From: Kitasatospora sp. DSM 101779
Lineage (GTDB): Bacteria > Actinomycetota > Actinomycetes > Streptomycetales > Streptomycetaceae
NCBI RefSeq assembly: GCF_025655475.1
Contig: NZ_JAHTIK010000001.1
Coordinates: 1,014,630-1,050,944, forward strand
Reading direction: 5' to 3'
Length of the DNA stretch: 36,315 nucleotides
The translations under genes were made by a program, and so were the position numbers. Position 1 is the stretch's first letter, and every line of letters starts with the position of its first letter. Below, piece by piece: positions 1 through 7,296 of the stretch. The notes under the pieces were generated by a model. The model ran no database searches, was not told the origin of the DNA, and worked only from the letters and a program-made list of their open reading frames with translations.

Positions 1-700
1 CGGCCCCGCGGGCAGCGGCCGCAACGACCGGACCAGCACGGCTCCGCCGTTGATGCCGATCACCTGGCCCCTGACGTAGCCGGCCGCCGGCGAGGCCAGG
101 TAGGCCACGGCGGAGGCGACGTCCTCGGGCGTACCGGCCCGGCCGACCAGGGTGTCGGCGATCTTGCGGACGTGGAAGTCAGCCGCGCAGGTCGGCCTTG
201 GCGGCCGCGTACGAGCCGGCCGAGTGCGGGCCGGCGCCGCCGCGCTGGGCCGCGGCCGAGCTGATGACGGTCGGCCGACCGCCGGGGCCGCGCAGCCGGT
301 CGACGAGGGCGGTGGCGAGCAGGACGGCGCCGAGCAGGTTGGTGCCCGGGTCACGCCGCCAGGTGTCGGCGAGCGCGTCGAGGCCGTCGTCGACGGGCGG
401 AGTGATGATCGCACCGGCGTTGTTCACCAGTACGTCGACCTACCCCAGCGCGGCGATCGCCTCGGCGGCGGCCGCCACCTGGGCCGGGACGGTGAGGTCG
501 GCGGCATCCGGGACGACCGACGCCCCCGTCACGCCAGCGGCGATCTCGTCGCGGGCCCGTTCCAGCACCTCGGCACGCCGGCCGACGACCGCCACCCGGC
601 ACCCCTCGGCGGCGAGCGCACGGGCGACGGCCCTGCCGATCCCCGTCCCGCCGCCCGACACCACCGCGACCCGTTGCACCCCTGCGCCCCCTCGGTCCAT
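1..700 (-). pseudogene. Decayed short-chain dehydrogenase/reductase (SDR)
   Basis: On the minus strand from the ATG at 700, the product shows an SDR Rossmann motif (GGGTGIGRAVA), then NNAG, a serine region and the catalytic YAAAK. This is the order of a classical SDR (NAD(P)-dependent oxidoreductase). The frame is interrupted by an in-frame TAG at 440-442, just before the VDVLVNNAG stretch. A second break follows YAAAK: the frame stops at 179, and the usual SDR C-terminus (TPEDVA, then [10 protein letters not shown]) is read in another frame about eight residues later. Classical SDRs have roughly 45 residues there, so about 110-120 bp also seem to be deleted. The C-terminal end runs off the window edge. 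A nonsense codon plus a deletion makes sequencing error an unlikely sole cause. Confidence 0.8.
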
Positions 701-825
701 GATCGATTCATGGGGGGCCGGCGCAGCTCCTGACGGTCCGTCGGATGCCCGGGCCGCCGGGAGGGGCCCGGGCCGCCGGAGGGGCCGCCGACTCCGTCCG
801 CCGGGGTCGGGGACCGGGAATGCGG

Positions 826-854
826 TTGATCACCGGTTGGTTTAATCGTAAACT
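826..854 (+). promoter_or_regulatory. Promoter with inverted repeat upstream of GNAT/OsmC/pirin operon
   Basis: TTGATC (826-831) and TAAACT (849-854) are separated by 17 bp, a plausible vegetative sigma promoter about 45 bp ahead of the first gene. The -10 region lies in an unusually AT-rich patch. A short inverted repeat, GTTTA-ATCG-TAAAC (840-853), overlaps the -10 element and could be a repressor operator. The regulator is not identified in the window. Confidence 0.5.
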
Positions 855-897
855 ACATTGGTCGCGGGACCCGCGGCCCGATCGAGGAGGCAGACCC

Positions 898-1203
898 ATG
901 GCGATTCGCGTGACGGACAATCAGGACAGCTCGCGCTTCGAGATCTTCGACGACGAGGAGCTCGCGGGCTTCGCCGAGTACCACCGCTACGGCACCGAGC
1001 TCGCCTTCATCCACACCGAGATCGACCCGAAGTTCGGCGGCCGCGGCCTGGGCGGCAAGCTCGCGCAGAGCGCCCTCGACACCGCCCGCGAACAGGGCCT
1101 CGCCGTACTGCCGTACTGCCCGTTCATCCGCGGCTGGATCACCAAGCACCCCGACTACGCCGAGCTGGTGCCGGCCGCCCAGCGCGACCGCTTCGGCCTG
1201 TGA
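898..1203 (+). CDS. Small GNAT-fold N-acetyltransferase
   Basis: A protein of 101 residues that starts at the ATG behind a GAGGAGG ribosome binding site (about 882-890). The longer upstream frame has no such site. It resembles the compact single-domain GNAT proteins of the COG2388/YidJ type: an N-terminal beta meander, then the acetyl-CoA loop (FGGRGLGGKL, about residues 45-54), an alpha helix, and the YCPFIRGWITKHPDY segment typical of this subfamily. The substrate is unknown for most members. It is the first gene of an apparent three-gene operon with OsmC-like and pirin genes, which hints at a role in stress or redox adaptation (inference). Confidence 0.85.
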   Translation: MAIRVTDNQDSSRFEIFDDEELAGFAEYHRYGTELAFIHTEIDPKFGGRGLGGKLAQSALDTAREQGLAVLPYCPFIRGWITKHPDYAELVPAAQRDRFGL

Positions 1204-1238
1204 CCGCGCCCCGGACCGGGCATACCCCCGAGGACACC

Positions 1239-1754
1239 ATGGACACCACCACCGAGGCCCCGGCCTTCGTCCGCTCCGCGGCGGCCGTCGCCACCAGCAC
1301 CGGCGAGGACTACCGCGTCGAGATCCGCTCCGGCCACCACAAGCTGACCGCCGACGAGCCCGCCTCGGTCGGCGGCGGCGACACCGCCACCACCCCCGTC
1401 GGCCTGCTGCTCTCCGCGCTCGGCTCGTGCACCGCGATCACCCTGCGGATGTACGCCCAGCGCAAGGACTGGCCGCTGCAGACCGTCCGGGTCCACCTCG
1501 GCTACGAGAAGGGCCCGGAGTCGAGCGTTCGGATCACCCGGCGGATCGAACTGCTCGGCGACCTCGACGAGGCGCAGCGGGCCCGGCTGCTCGAGATCGC
1601 CGACCGCACCCCGGTGACCCGTGCCGTGCGCGGCGGCACCCCGATCGTCGAACAGCACCACAACGCCGCGGTGCACCGGGAGGGTCCGGTCGGCACGGTC
1701 GGTGCGGGCAGTGCGCCCCTCGCGGGCGGACAGGAGGCCGGCCGCCATGAGTGA
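1239..1754 (+). CDS. OsmC/Ohr-family protein, single conserved cysteine
   Basis: A 171-residue OsmC-fold protein that starts at the ATG 36 bp after the GNAT gene. The family contains thiol peroxidases that reduce organic hydroperoxides using two cysteines. The first is present in LLLSALGSCTAITLRMYA (Cys64). Where the partner cysteine normally occurs, in the 'IADKCPVHRTL' type motif, this protein reads IADRTPVTRAV, with Thr at position 124. It may therefore use another thiol to resolve the sulfenic acid or may not be a peroxidase. The C-terminus has a short Gly/Ala-rich tail and overlaps the pirin start by 8 bp, implying translational coupling. The fold is clear; the activity is uncertain. Confidence 0.85.
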   Translation: MDTTTEAPAFVRSAAAVATSTGEDYRVEIRSGHHKLTADEPASVGGGDTATTPVGLLLSALGSCTAITLRMYAQRKDWPLQTVRVHLGYEKGPESSVRITRRIELLGDLDEAQRARLLEIADRTPVTRAVRGGTPIVEQHHNAAVHREGPVGTVGAGSAPLAGGQEAGRHE

Positions 1755-2712
1755 CCTCGACCTGCGCCCCACCCCCACCACCTGTGGCGGCAACCGCGCC
1801 GAGGGCCCGGTCCGGGACCTGCTGGTCGCCCGCGAGACGGCACTCGGCGGATCCACCGTGGTGCGCCGGCTGCTGCCGAGCCTCGGCCGCCGCATGGTCG
1901 GCGCCTGGTGCTTCGTCGACCACTACGGCCCGGACGACATCGCCGACGAGCCCGGCATGCAGGTGCCGCCGCACCCGCACATCGGCCTGCAGACCGTCAG
2001 TTGGCTGCACGAGGGCGAGGTGCTGCACCGCGACAGCCTCGGCAGCCTGCAGACCGTCCGGCCGCGCGAACTCGGCCTGATGACCTCGGGCCGGGCGATC
2101 TCGCACTCCGAGGAGTCGCCCCGCGAGCACGCCCGGCTGCTGCACGGCGCCCAGCTCTGGGTCGCCCTGCCCGACGCCCACCGGCACAGCGCTCCCGCCT
2201 TCGAACACCATGCCGACCTGCCCAGGGTGACGAGCCTCGGCGCCGGCCTCGACGCGACGGTGATCCTCGGTGAACTCGACGGCGCCCGCTCCCCCGGCAC
2301 CATCCACACCCCGCTGGTCGGCGCCGACCTCACGCTCCGCGAGGGCACCGAGGTCCGCCTACCGGTCGAACCCGACTTCGAGTACGCCGTCCTCACCATG
2401 AGCGGCCTCACCGAGGTCGACGGCGTCCGGCTGGAGCCGGGCTCCATGCTCTACCTCGGCACCGGACGGCGGGAGATCCCGCTGCGCGCCGTCGCCGACG
2501 GCTCGCTGCTCCTGCTCGGCGGCGAACCCTTCGAGGAGGAGCTGGTGATGTGGTGGAACTTCATCGGCCGCTCCCACGAGGAGATCGCGCAGGCCCGCGC
2601 CGACTGGGAGACCGGCACCCGCTTCGGCGAAGTGCACGGCTACGACGGTGCCCGCCTGCACGCCCCGCAGCTGCCCGCCACCCACCTGAAGCCCCGAGGC
2701 CGGGTGCGCTGA
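1747..2712 (+). CDS. Pirin family protein
   Basis: A 321-residue bicupin whose ATG lies inside the 3' end of the OsmC-like gene. The N-terminal cupin carries the pirin metal site: PPHPHIGLQT (His76, His78) and SHSEE (His120, Glu122), the same H-x-H / H-x-E pattern and spacing as human pirin and E. coli YhhW. Bacterial pirins bind Fe(II) or other metals, and some have quercetin 2,3-dioxygenase activity. The C-terminal cupin and the typical EEELVMWWNFIGRS motif near residue 270 are present, so it looks full length. Pirin with OsmC and GNAT suggests an oxidative-stress or xenobiotic-induced operon (inference). Confidence 0.93.
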   Translation: MSDLDLRPTPTTCGGNRAEGPVRDLLVARETALGGSTVVRRLLPSLGRRMVGAWCFVDHYGPDDIADEPGMQVPPHPHIGLQTVSWLHEGEVLHRDSLGSLQTVRPRELGLMTSGRAISHSEESPREHARLLHGAQLWVALPDAHRHSAPAFEHHADLPRVTSLGAGLDATVILGELDGARSPGTIHTPLVGADLTLREGTEVRLPVEPDFEYAVLTMSGLTEVDGVRLEPGSMLYLGTGRREIPLRAVADGSLLLLGGEPFEEELVMWWNFIGRSHEEIAQARADWETGTRFGEVHGYDGARLHAPQLPATHLKPRGRVR

Positions 2713-2734
2713 CCTGCACTCCGCCGCGGCGGCT

Positions 2735-3375
2735 TGTGGTCCAGCCCGGAACTGACCACTCGTTCGAGGATTGCACGGGCGCGGTCGGTGCGACCGAGCC
2801 GGTGCAGGGCGAAGGCGATGTCCGTGAGGCCGTCGTAGAAGCCGAGGCGCGGTGCGGCCATGGCGTGCACGGCGTCGTCCAGCCACCGGACGTGGGCGTC
2901 GGGGATGTCGGCTCCGGTTTCGGCCAGGGCCCACAGCGCCCCGGCCGGGCCGGGGGCGAGGCTGCTCCGGCGCCCGGGACGGTGAACTGCTCGATGTCCC
3001 CGGGGAGGAGGCGGTCGGTGGGGTCGGGGGTCGCACTGCCCAGGATGCCCCCGGCGATGGCCTCCCGGAGCGTGGGCCGGGTCGCCGCCGAGAGGGTCGG
3101 CGGCTCCGTGGGCGTCTGCCGGGTCCGGTCGGTCACCATCGGTCCGGTTCCCTGCCCGATGCCGAGGTCACGGCGCACCTGCTGCCCGAAATCGTCGGGG
3201 ACGGGGAAGCGGGCCGCGATGAGGGAGAGCAGCTGGTCCAGCTTCTGCGGCGAGTGGTCGAGCAGGACGGTCATGACAGGCACCGTGGTCGCCGCCTCCG
3301 TCACCGAGACCCGCCGGACCACGGCGTCGCGGTCGAGATCCAGATGCAGCCGGCCCGCAGGGTGCTGAGCGGCGC
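2735..3375 (-). pseudogene. Remnant of a class III/IV lanthipeptide synthetase (LanC-like cyclase part)
   Basis: Read on the minus strand, a frame beginning near 3375 contains LREAIAGGILGSATP, then RLLPGDIEQF. These are typical of the linker and start of the cyclase-like domain in LanKC/LanL enzymes, which phosphorylate and cyclise precursor peptides to lanthipeptides. The frame shifts near 2963. The continuation is read one base back: a Gly-Pro-Ala-Gly-Ala stretch, LWALAETGADIPDAHVRWLD, then GFYDGLTDIAFALHRLG and a helix ending near 2735. The rest of the cyclase domain with its Cys/His zinc ligands, the kinase domain and the N-terminus are missing. No precursor peptide or transporter was seen nearby. 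The family call rests on motif resemblance; the decay is clear. Confidence 0.6.
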
Positions 3376-3417
3376 CGGGTAGGGGTCCGACGGCCACGGG
3401 CCGGGCGGCGAGCGATG

Positions 3418-3454
3418 CGTCCCGGCGGCGACGGTTACGTCCCGGCGGCGACGG
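3418..3454. repeat. 17-bp direct repeat, 20-bp period
   Basis: CGTCCCGGCGGCGACGG occurs at 3418-3434 and again at 3438-3454, separated by TTA. It lies in the gene-poor stretch of about 300 bp between the lanthipeptide-synthetase remnant and the DUF5994 gene. Nothing else was recognised in that stretch. Confidence 0.9.
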
Positions 3455-3679
3455 ACGGTCGGCGGGTGCCGGCACGGGATGCCGGGAGACGGTCCACGCC
3501 CACCGGGTGCGGCAGCGCATCTCCTTAGAACTGCGCCTGCTCCGGGCGCCGCCCCGCCTGCGGGTGCCCTGCCGGAGTAACCTGGCAGTCAACCGAGGAC
3601 ATGTCGCATACCGGTATCCGCACCGGTGTCGCCCTGGGTCATGATCGGTCCTCTCCCCGGACCTGCTGGGCGGCTCCCG

Positions 3680-4153
3680 ATGATTCCGTTCCCTTCCTCG
3701 TCCTCGTCGGGCGGATGGCCCGCGTCCGCCGCGCCGCTGTTGCCTCGGCTCGCCCTTGAACCGACGCTCTCCCGGAGCGGTCTCTTCGACGGCGCCTGGT
3801 GGCCCCGCTCGAACAACGCCTGCGTCGAGCTGCCGGACCTGCTCACGGCTCTCGCCGCCCATCTGGGCCAGGTCGTCCGGGTCAGCCTGGACACCTCGGC
3901 CTGGCGCGCCGTACCCCGCTACGTCGACGCCAACGGACTCACGGTGCCCGTCAGTTGGCCGGCCTCCAGCAGCCACACGCTGAGCATCGCCCGGGGCTCG
4001 CAGGACGAGTTCCTGCTCCTGGTCATCCCCTCGGACACCGACCCGCGCACCGCCGCAGCCGTGATGGCCCGGGCCAGCTCGGCGGGGAACCGCACCCCGG
4101 CGACCGAACTGCTCGCCGGCGCCGTGCCACCGGACACCCCGGCCAGGGCCTGA
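3680..4153 (+). CDS. DUF5994 family protein
   Basis: A 157-residue protein with the actinobacterial DUF5994 hallmarks: LLPRLALEPTLSRSGLFDGAWWPRS near residues 20-45 (the Leu-Phe-Asp-Gly-Ala-Trp-Trp-Pro-Arg-Ser core), then a Leu-rich helix, a beta strand ending in SAW, and LLLVIPSDTDP followed by an Ala-rich helix. The family has no established function. Members often sit beside SpoIIE-type phosphatases or anti-sigma factors. The ATG at 3680 gives the usual 20-residue lead into the core, but it has no strong ribosome binding site; in-frame ATGs at 3626 and 3641 are alternatives. The stop is 13 bp before the phosphatase start, so the two are probably co-transcribed. Confidence 0.75.
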   Translation: MIPFPSSSSSGGWPASAAPLLPRLALEPTLSRSGLFDGAWWPRSNNACVELPDLLTALAAHLGQVVRVSLDTSAWRAVPRYVDANGLTVPVSWPASSSHTLSIARGSQDEFLLLVIPSDTDPRTAAAVMARASSAGNRTPATELLAGAVPPDTPARA

Positions 4154-4166
4154 CGGGGAGCGAGCA

Positions 4167-5885
4167 GTGGCGTGGGGCCCGACGCGCGGGTTCGCCGGGC
4201 CCGGCAGCAGGCAGCAGCTGCTGAGCCGGACCTTCTCGGGGCTGGCGGCCGGACTCCTCCTGCTGGACCCGCACGGGCGGATCACGGCCGCCAATCCGCG
4301 GGCCGAGGAACTGCTGGGCCGCCGGGCCACGGCGATGATCGGCGCGGACGTCCACGAGCTGCTGCATCGCGGCCCCGACGGTGAGCGGATCCCGCGCTCG
4401 CGGTGCGTCCTCCAGGCGGTCGCCGAGCACGGAAGGCCCGCCTGGGGCGAGAGCGACACCTTCCTGACCGCCGACGGCCGGGCCCTTCCGGTGCGCTGGT
4501 CGGCGGCACCCGTCGTCCACGGGGACCGGACGGTCGGTCTGGCCGTCCTGTTCGCCGATGTCGCAGGCAGCAGCGCACCCGTCGGGACGGAGGCCGCCCG
4601 GGTCGACCTGCTGGAGGACCTGGCCGAACGACTCACGCTGGTGGGTGTGATCACCGAGGTGCTCTCCGAGACACTGGACGTCGAGGAAGCGGTGGACCGG
4701 CTCGGCCCGCTGCTCGTCCCCCAGCTGTCCGACTGGGTGGCGGTGGATCTGCGGACCCCCGAAGGCGAGGTCCGCCGGGTCGCCGTCCTCGGCCCGCAGG
4801 GCCGGGACTCCGCCCTGGAGGCCTGGCGGGGCCCGCTGCCCGCGCCGATGGCGGTCTCCCGTTCGGCGCTGGTGCGCGTGCTGCGCGGCGGACAGCCGGT
4901 ACTGCTCGGCCCGCGGGAGATGTCCGAGCCGCCGGACACCCCCCTCGCCGCCGTCCAGGCGGGGTTCCTGCGCGCCATGGGCGCGGCCTCGGCTGCCGTC
5001 GTCCCCCTGACCAGCGCCCGCGAGGTCACCGGAGCGATCACCGCGGTGCGCACCGCCGCGGACCGTCCCTTCACCCGCCGCGAGCTCGCCCTGCTCGCCG
5101 ACATCGGCCACCGGGCGGGCGTGGCCATCGACAACGCCCGCCTGTTCGGGGAGCAGCGGGACATCGCCACCGCGATGCAGCGCCACCTGCTCACCGAGTT
5201 GCCGCAGAGCCGGGACCTGCAGCTGGCCGCCCGGTACCGGCCCGCCCCTGCCGGCTCTCGGGTGGGCGGCGACTGGTACGACGCCTTCCTGCTCAGGGAC
5301 GGCACGACCGCGCTGGTGATCGGCGACGTCATCGGACACGACCTGCAGGCCGCCGCCCGGATGGCCCAGTTGCGCAACATCCTGCGGGCCCTGGCCTGGG
5401 ACCGCCACGAAGGACCGGCCGCCATCGTGGCACGACTCGACGACGCCATGGCGGGCCTGACCGACGTGCCGATGGCCACGATGGTGCTGGCCTACGTGGT
5501 GGGCCCGGCGGGCGGGCCGTGGCAGCTGCGGTGGACCAGCGCCGGGCACCCGCCCCCGCTGCTCCTGCCCGCGGCCGGGAGCACGGTCCACGGCGGGGCA
5601 CGCTATCTGGAGGCCGGCCAGGGGATCGTCCTGGGAGCGGGCGGCGGCCGCGGGCGTCCCGACGGCCAGGAGGACCTGCCCGCCGGCTCGACACTGCTGC
5701 TGTTCACGGACGGCCTGGTGGAGGTGCCGGGCACCGACCTCGGGGCCGGTCTGGAGAGCCTGCGCCGCTACGCCGCCGGCCTCACCCGGTGCCCGCTGGA
5801 ACAGTTCTGCGACCGGATCCTGCGGGCGATACCACCTGGCGGGGCCGACGACACGGCACTCCTCGCCGTCCGGGTACCCGACTGA
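4167..5885 (+). CDS. PAS-GAF-SpoIIE protein serine phosphatase
   Basis: A 572-residue sensor phosphatase starting at GTG, with GGGGAG 6 bp upstream. A PAS domain covers about residues 15-130 (GLLLLDPHGRITAANPRAEELLG). A GAF domain covers about 150-325 and ends in AGVAIDNARLF. A SpoIIE/PP2C-type catalytic domain fills the C-terminus: GGDWYDAF, IGDVIGHD, SAGHPPPLL, LLLFTDGLVE and GADDTALL carry the metal-binding Asp/Gly motifs. Such proteins dephosphorylate anti-anti-sigma factors (RsbV-like) and so release alternative sigma factors in partner-switching cascades. No anti-sigma or anti-anti-sigma gene is adjacent, so the partner must be elsewhere. No membrane segment is visible, so the protein is cytoplasmic. 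Confidence 0.93.
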   Translation: MAWGPTRGFAGPGSRQQLLSRTFSGLAAGLLLLDPHGRITAANPRAEELLGRRATAMIGADVHELLHRGPDGERIPRSRCVLQAVAEHGRPAWGESDTFLTADGRALPVRWSAAPVVHGDRTVGLAVLFADVAGSSAPVGTEAARVDLLEDLAERLTLVGVITEVLSETLDVEEAVDRLGPLLVPQLSDWVAVDLRTPEGEVRRVAVLGPQGRDSALEAWRGPLPAPMAVSRSALVRVLRGGQPVLLGPREMSEPPDTPLAAVQAGFLRAMGAASAAVVPLTSAREVTGAITAVRTAADRPFTRRELALLADIGHRAGVAIDNARLFGEQRDIATAMQRHLLTELPQSRDLQLAARYRPAPAGSRVGGDWYDAFLLRDGTTALVIGDVIGHDLQAAARMAQLRNILRALAWDRHEGPAAIVARLDDAMAGLTDVPMATMVLAYVVGPAGGPWQLRWTSAGHPPPLLLPAAGSTVHGGARYLEAGQGIVLGAGGGRGRPDGQEDLPAGSTLLLFTDGLVEVPGTDLGAGLESLRRYAAGLTRCPLEQFCDRILRAIPPGGADDTALLAVRVPD

Positions 5886-5996
5886 GCGGCTGACGCGGGA
5901 CGGGGACGCAGAGCAGCACCACACTCAGGACGGCCGGCCCGAGCGTGGCCCTGTCCCCGACCTCGGACGTGCAGCCGTGCATCCCCGGGATCGGGT

Positions 5997-6364
5997 TCAT
6001 GCGGGCGCGGTGGCGAGCAGTCCGGTGGCGCGATCGGCCGAGCGGACACCGAGGATGCAGCCGTCCTCGTCGACGACCGGCAGCACGTCCAGCCGCCTGA
6101 TGCGCATCGCGCGCACGGCCACGGACAGGGCCGTCGCCGGCCACGTGTGAACGGGCCCCGCTGGTGCACGGTGGCGCCCACGGTCGTCCGTTCGGCGTAC
6201 CGCGGGTGGCCCATGAAGGGCTGGAGCCCGGTTCGCGTGACCAGTCCCTCGCACCGGCCGTCGGGGCCGTGGACGAGCAGGAATTCGAGGTGGGCGCCCT
6301 GGAGGACGTCGTGGGCCCGGTCGACGGTGCTGTCGTCGCCCATATGGTCATCACAGCTGTCCAT
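5997..6364 (-). pseudogene. Frameshifted CBS-pair domain protein
   Basis: On the minus strand, a first frame from the ATG at 6364 encodes one CBS motif: DSTVDRAHDVLQGAHLEFLL, then GLVTRTGLQPF. The second CBS motif (TALSVAVRAMRIRRLDVLPV, then DEDGCILGV) is read in a different frame and stops at 5997. The junction lies at GTGT (6145-6148 on the plus strand): removing one GT dinucleotide restores a single frame that reads RGPFTWPATAL. A two-base slippage duplication is therefore the likely cause. CBS pairs bind adenosyl ligands and regulate partner proteins. The true start is uncertain because no clear ribosome binding site precedes 6364. About 245 bp upstream (6365-6610) shows nothing else. Confidence 0.7.
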
Positions 6365-6610
6365 GGCGTCGTGAAATTGCGTCCGGGCCGAGTCGTGTTG
6401 CGGAAGCGAGTGCTCACGGGATCCGCTTTCCCGGGCCGGCCCCGCCGGGCCGCCACCCGAAAGGTCCTTCGCCCGGGACGACGCCGGAACGGGTACCGGA
6501 ATGCGGGATGCCCTGGATGACGTCGAGCCTGCTCCTGAAACCCGCGCGGCAGGATTCGCGGCTGCGCACAAACACAGCGGCCGACGGATTGCGATCCCCC
6601 GGAACGACCG

Positions 6611-6641
6611 GGGCCCGTGCCGCGGTGTGCGGCACGGGCCC
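6611..6641 (-). terminator. Strong hairpin terminator after the cold-shock gene
   Basis: A perfect 13-bp stem, GGGCCCGTGCCGC (6611-6623) with GCGGCACGGGCCC (6629-6641), closes on a 5-nt loop. It starts 35 bp after the cold-shock stop codon. It has no long U-tract on the minus strand, as is usual for GC-rich actinobacterial terminators, and could also act on the opposite strand. Confidence 0.8.
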
Positions 6642-6676
6642 TTTCCCTGGTGCGGCGACGGCCGCGCAGGGAGGTG

Positions 6677-6880
6677 TCAGAGGGGGCGAATGTTCTCCGC
6701 CTGCAGGCCCTTCTGGCCCTGCGTGACGTCGAACTCGACCTTCTGGCCCTCGAGCAGCTCACGGAAGCCCTGGGCGTTGATGTTCGAGAAGTGGGCGAAC
6801 ACGTCCGGGCCGCCCTCCTCCTGCTCGATGAAACCGAAGCCCTTTTCCCCGTTGAACCACTTCACGGTGCCGAAAGCCAT
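6677..6880 (-). CDS. cspA: CspA-family cold-shock protein
   Basis: A 67-residue single cold-shock domain of full canonical length. It carries both RNA-binding motifs, KGFGFIE (RNP1) and VFAHFS (RNP2), and the starting [10 protein letters not shown] typical of Streptomyces Csp proteins. It binds single-stranded nucleic acid and acts as an RNA chaperone. The start is supported by GAAGGAG 6 bp before ATG, in an A/T-rich setting that should favour initiation. It is transcribed alone, with a structured leader upstream and a strong hairpin downstream. Streptomyces carries many paralogues, so the exact gene name is a family-level assignment. Confidence 0.95.
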   Translation of the reverse strand: MAFGTVKWFNGEKGFGFIEQEEGGPDVFAHFSNINAQGFRELLEGQKVEFDVTQGQKGLQAENIRPL

Positions 6881-6963
6881 AAAAATTCTCCTTCAGAGGC
6901 GGTGAGGCCCGCACAGCGCGAGCCTGCCGTCGCCGCACTGATGACCCGCCGGGAAGACCCGGG

Positions 6964-6998
6964 AAACAAAATACGCCTGCGGTAAGAACCAGCAGGCG
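6964..6998 (-). promoter_or_regulatory. Attenuator-like hairpin plus U-tract in cspA leader
   Basis: Read on the minus strand, CGCCTGC (6998-6992) pairs with GCAGGCG (6980-6974) across an 11-nt loop and is directly followed by TATTTTGTTT (6973-6964). A stem followed by a U-rich run is the shape of an intrinsic terminator, but it lies about 84-118 nt upstream of the cspA start. It could be a temperature- or translation-sensitive attenuator. An in-frame ATG at 7012 opens a 39-codon reading frame (MNSVCACWFLPQAYF...) that runs through the hairpin and has a TTA codon in the loop, but it has no convincing ribosome binding site. Confidence 0.45.
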
Positions 6999-7037
6999 CA
7001 CACAGAGTTCATGGGAACCAAAACTGCAACTTCCACT

Positions 7038-7082
7038 ACCGTAGCAGGGTTCCGAGGGGAACGGGAATTTCCGCGGGAATTT
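7038..7082 (-). promoter_or_regulatory. Putative cspA promoter with 9-bp direct repeats
   Basis: On the minus strand, TACGGT (7043-7038) is a plausible -10 element, 18 bp after TTCCCG (7067-7062). CGGGAATTT occurs twice (7062-7070 and 7074-7082, plus-strand reading) with a 12-bp period, overlapping and upstream of the -35 position, and may bind a regulator. The implied 5' leader is about 150 nt, as is typical of cold-shock genes. Confidence 0.4.
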
Positions 7083-7296
7083 TTCACCGGCGCCGCACCG
7101 GATCCCGGCGCACACCGAGCCGCTGCGGGCGATCGGCGATTCCCCGCCGGACCCGCGACCCCGGCGCGTTCGAGGACGCGCCGGGGATCTCGGTTCCGAG
7201 CAGGTCCAGCAGCGCCCGACCGTCAACGGCCGACTCCGGCGCCCGCTCTCCGACGCCCCGTCAAGTCGGTGGCGTCGGTGCAGGTCGGGCTCCTGC

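Noticed and set aside
2561..5479. Very long open frame (972 codons) on the minus strand
   Set aside because: It runs antisense through the DUF5994 and SpoIIE phosphatase genes and has low-complexity Arg/Ser/Ala composition. Only its last part (below about 3375) coincides with the lanthipeptide-synthetase remnant.
4023..5924. 633-codon minus-strand frame opposite the phosphatase
   Set aside because: It is Gly/Arg/Gln-rich shadow sequence with no motifs; the plus-strand gene has complete PAS, GAF and SpoIIE motifs.
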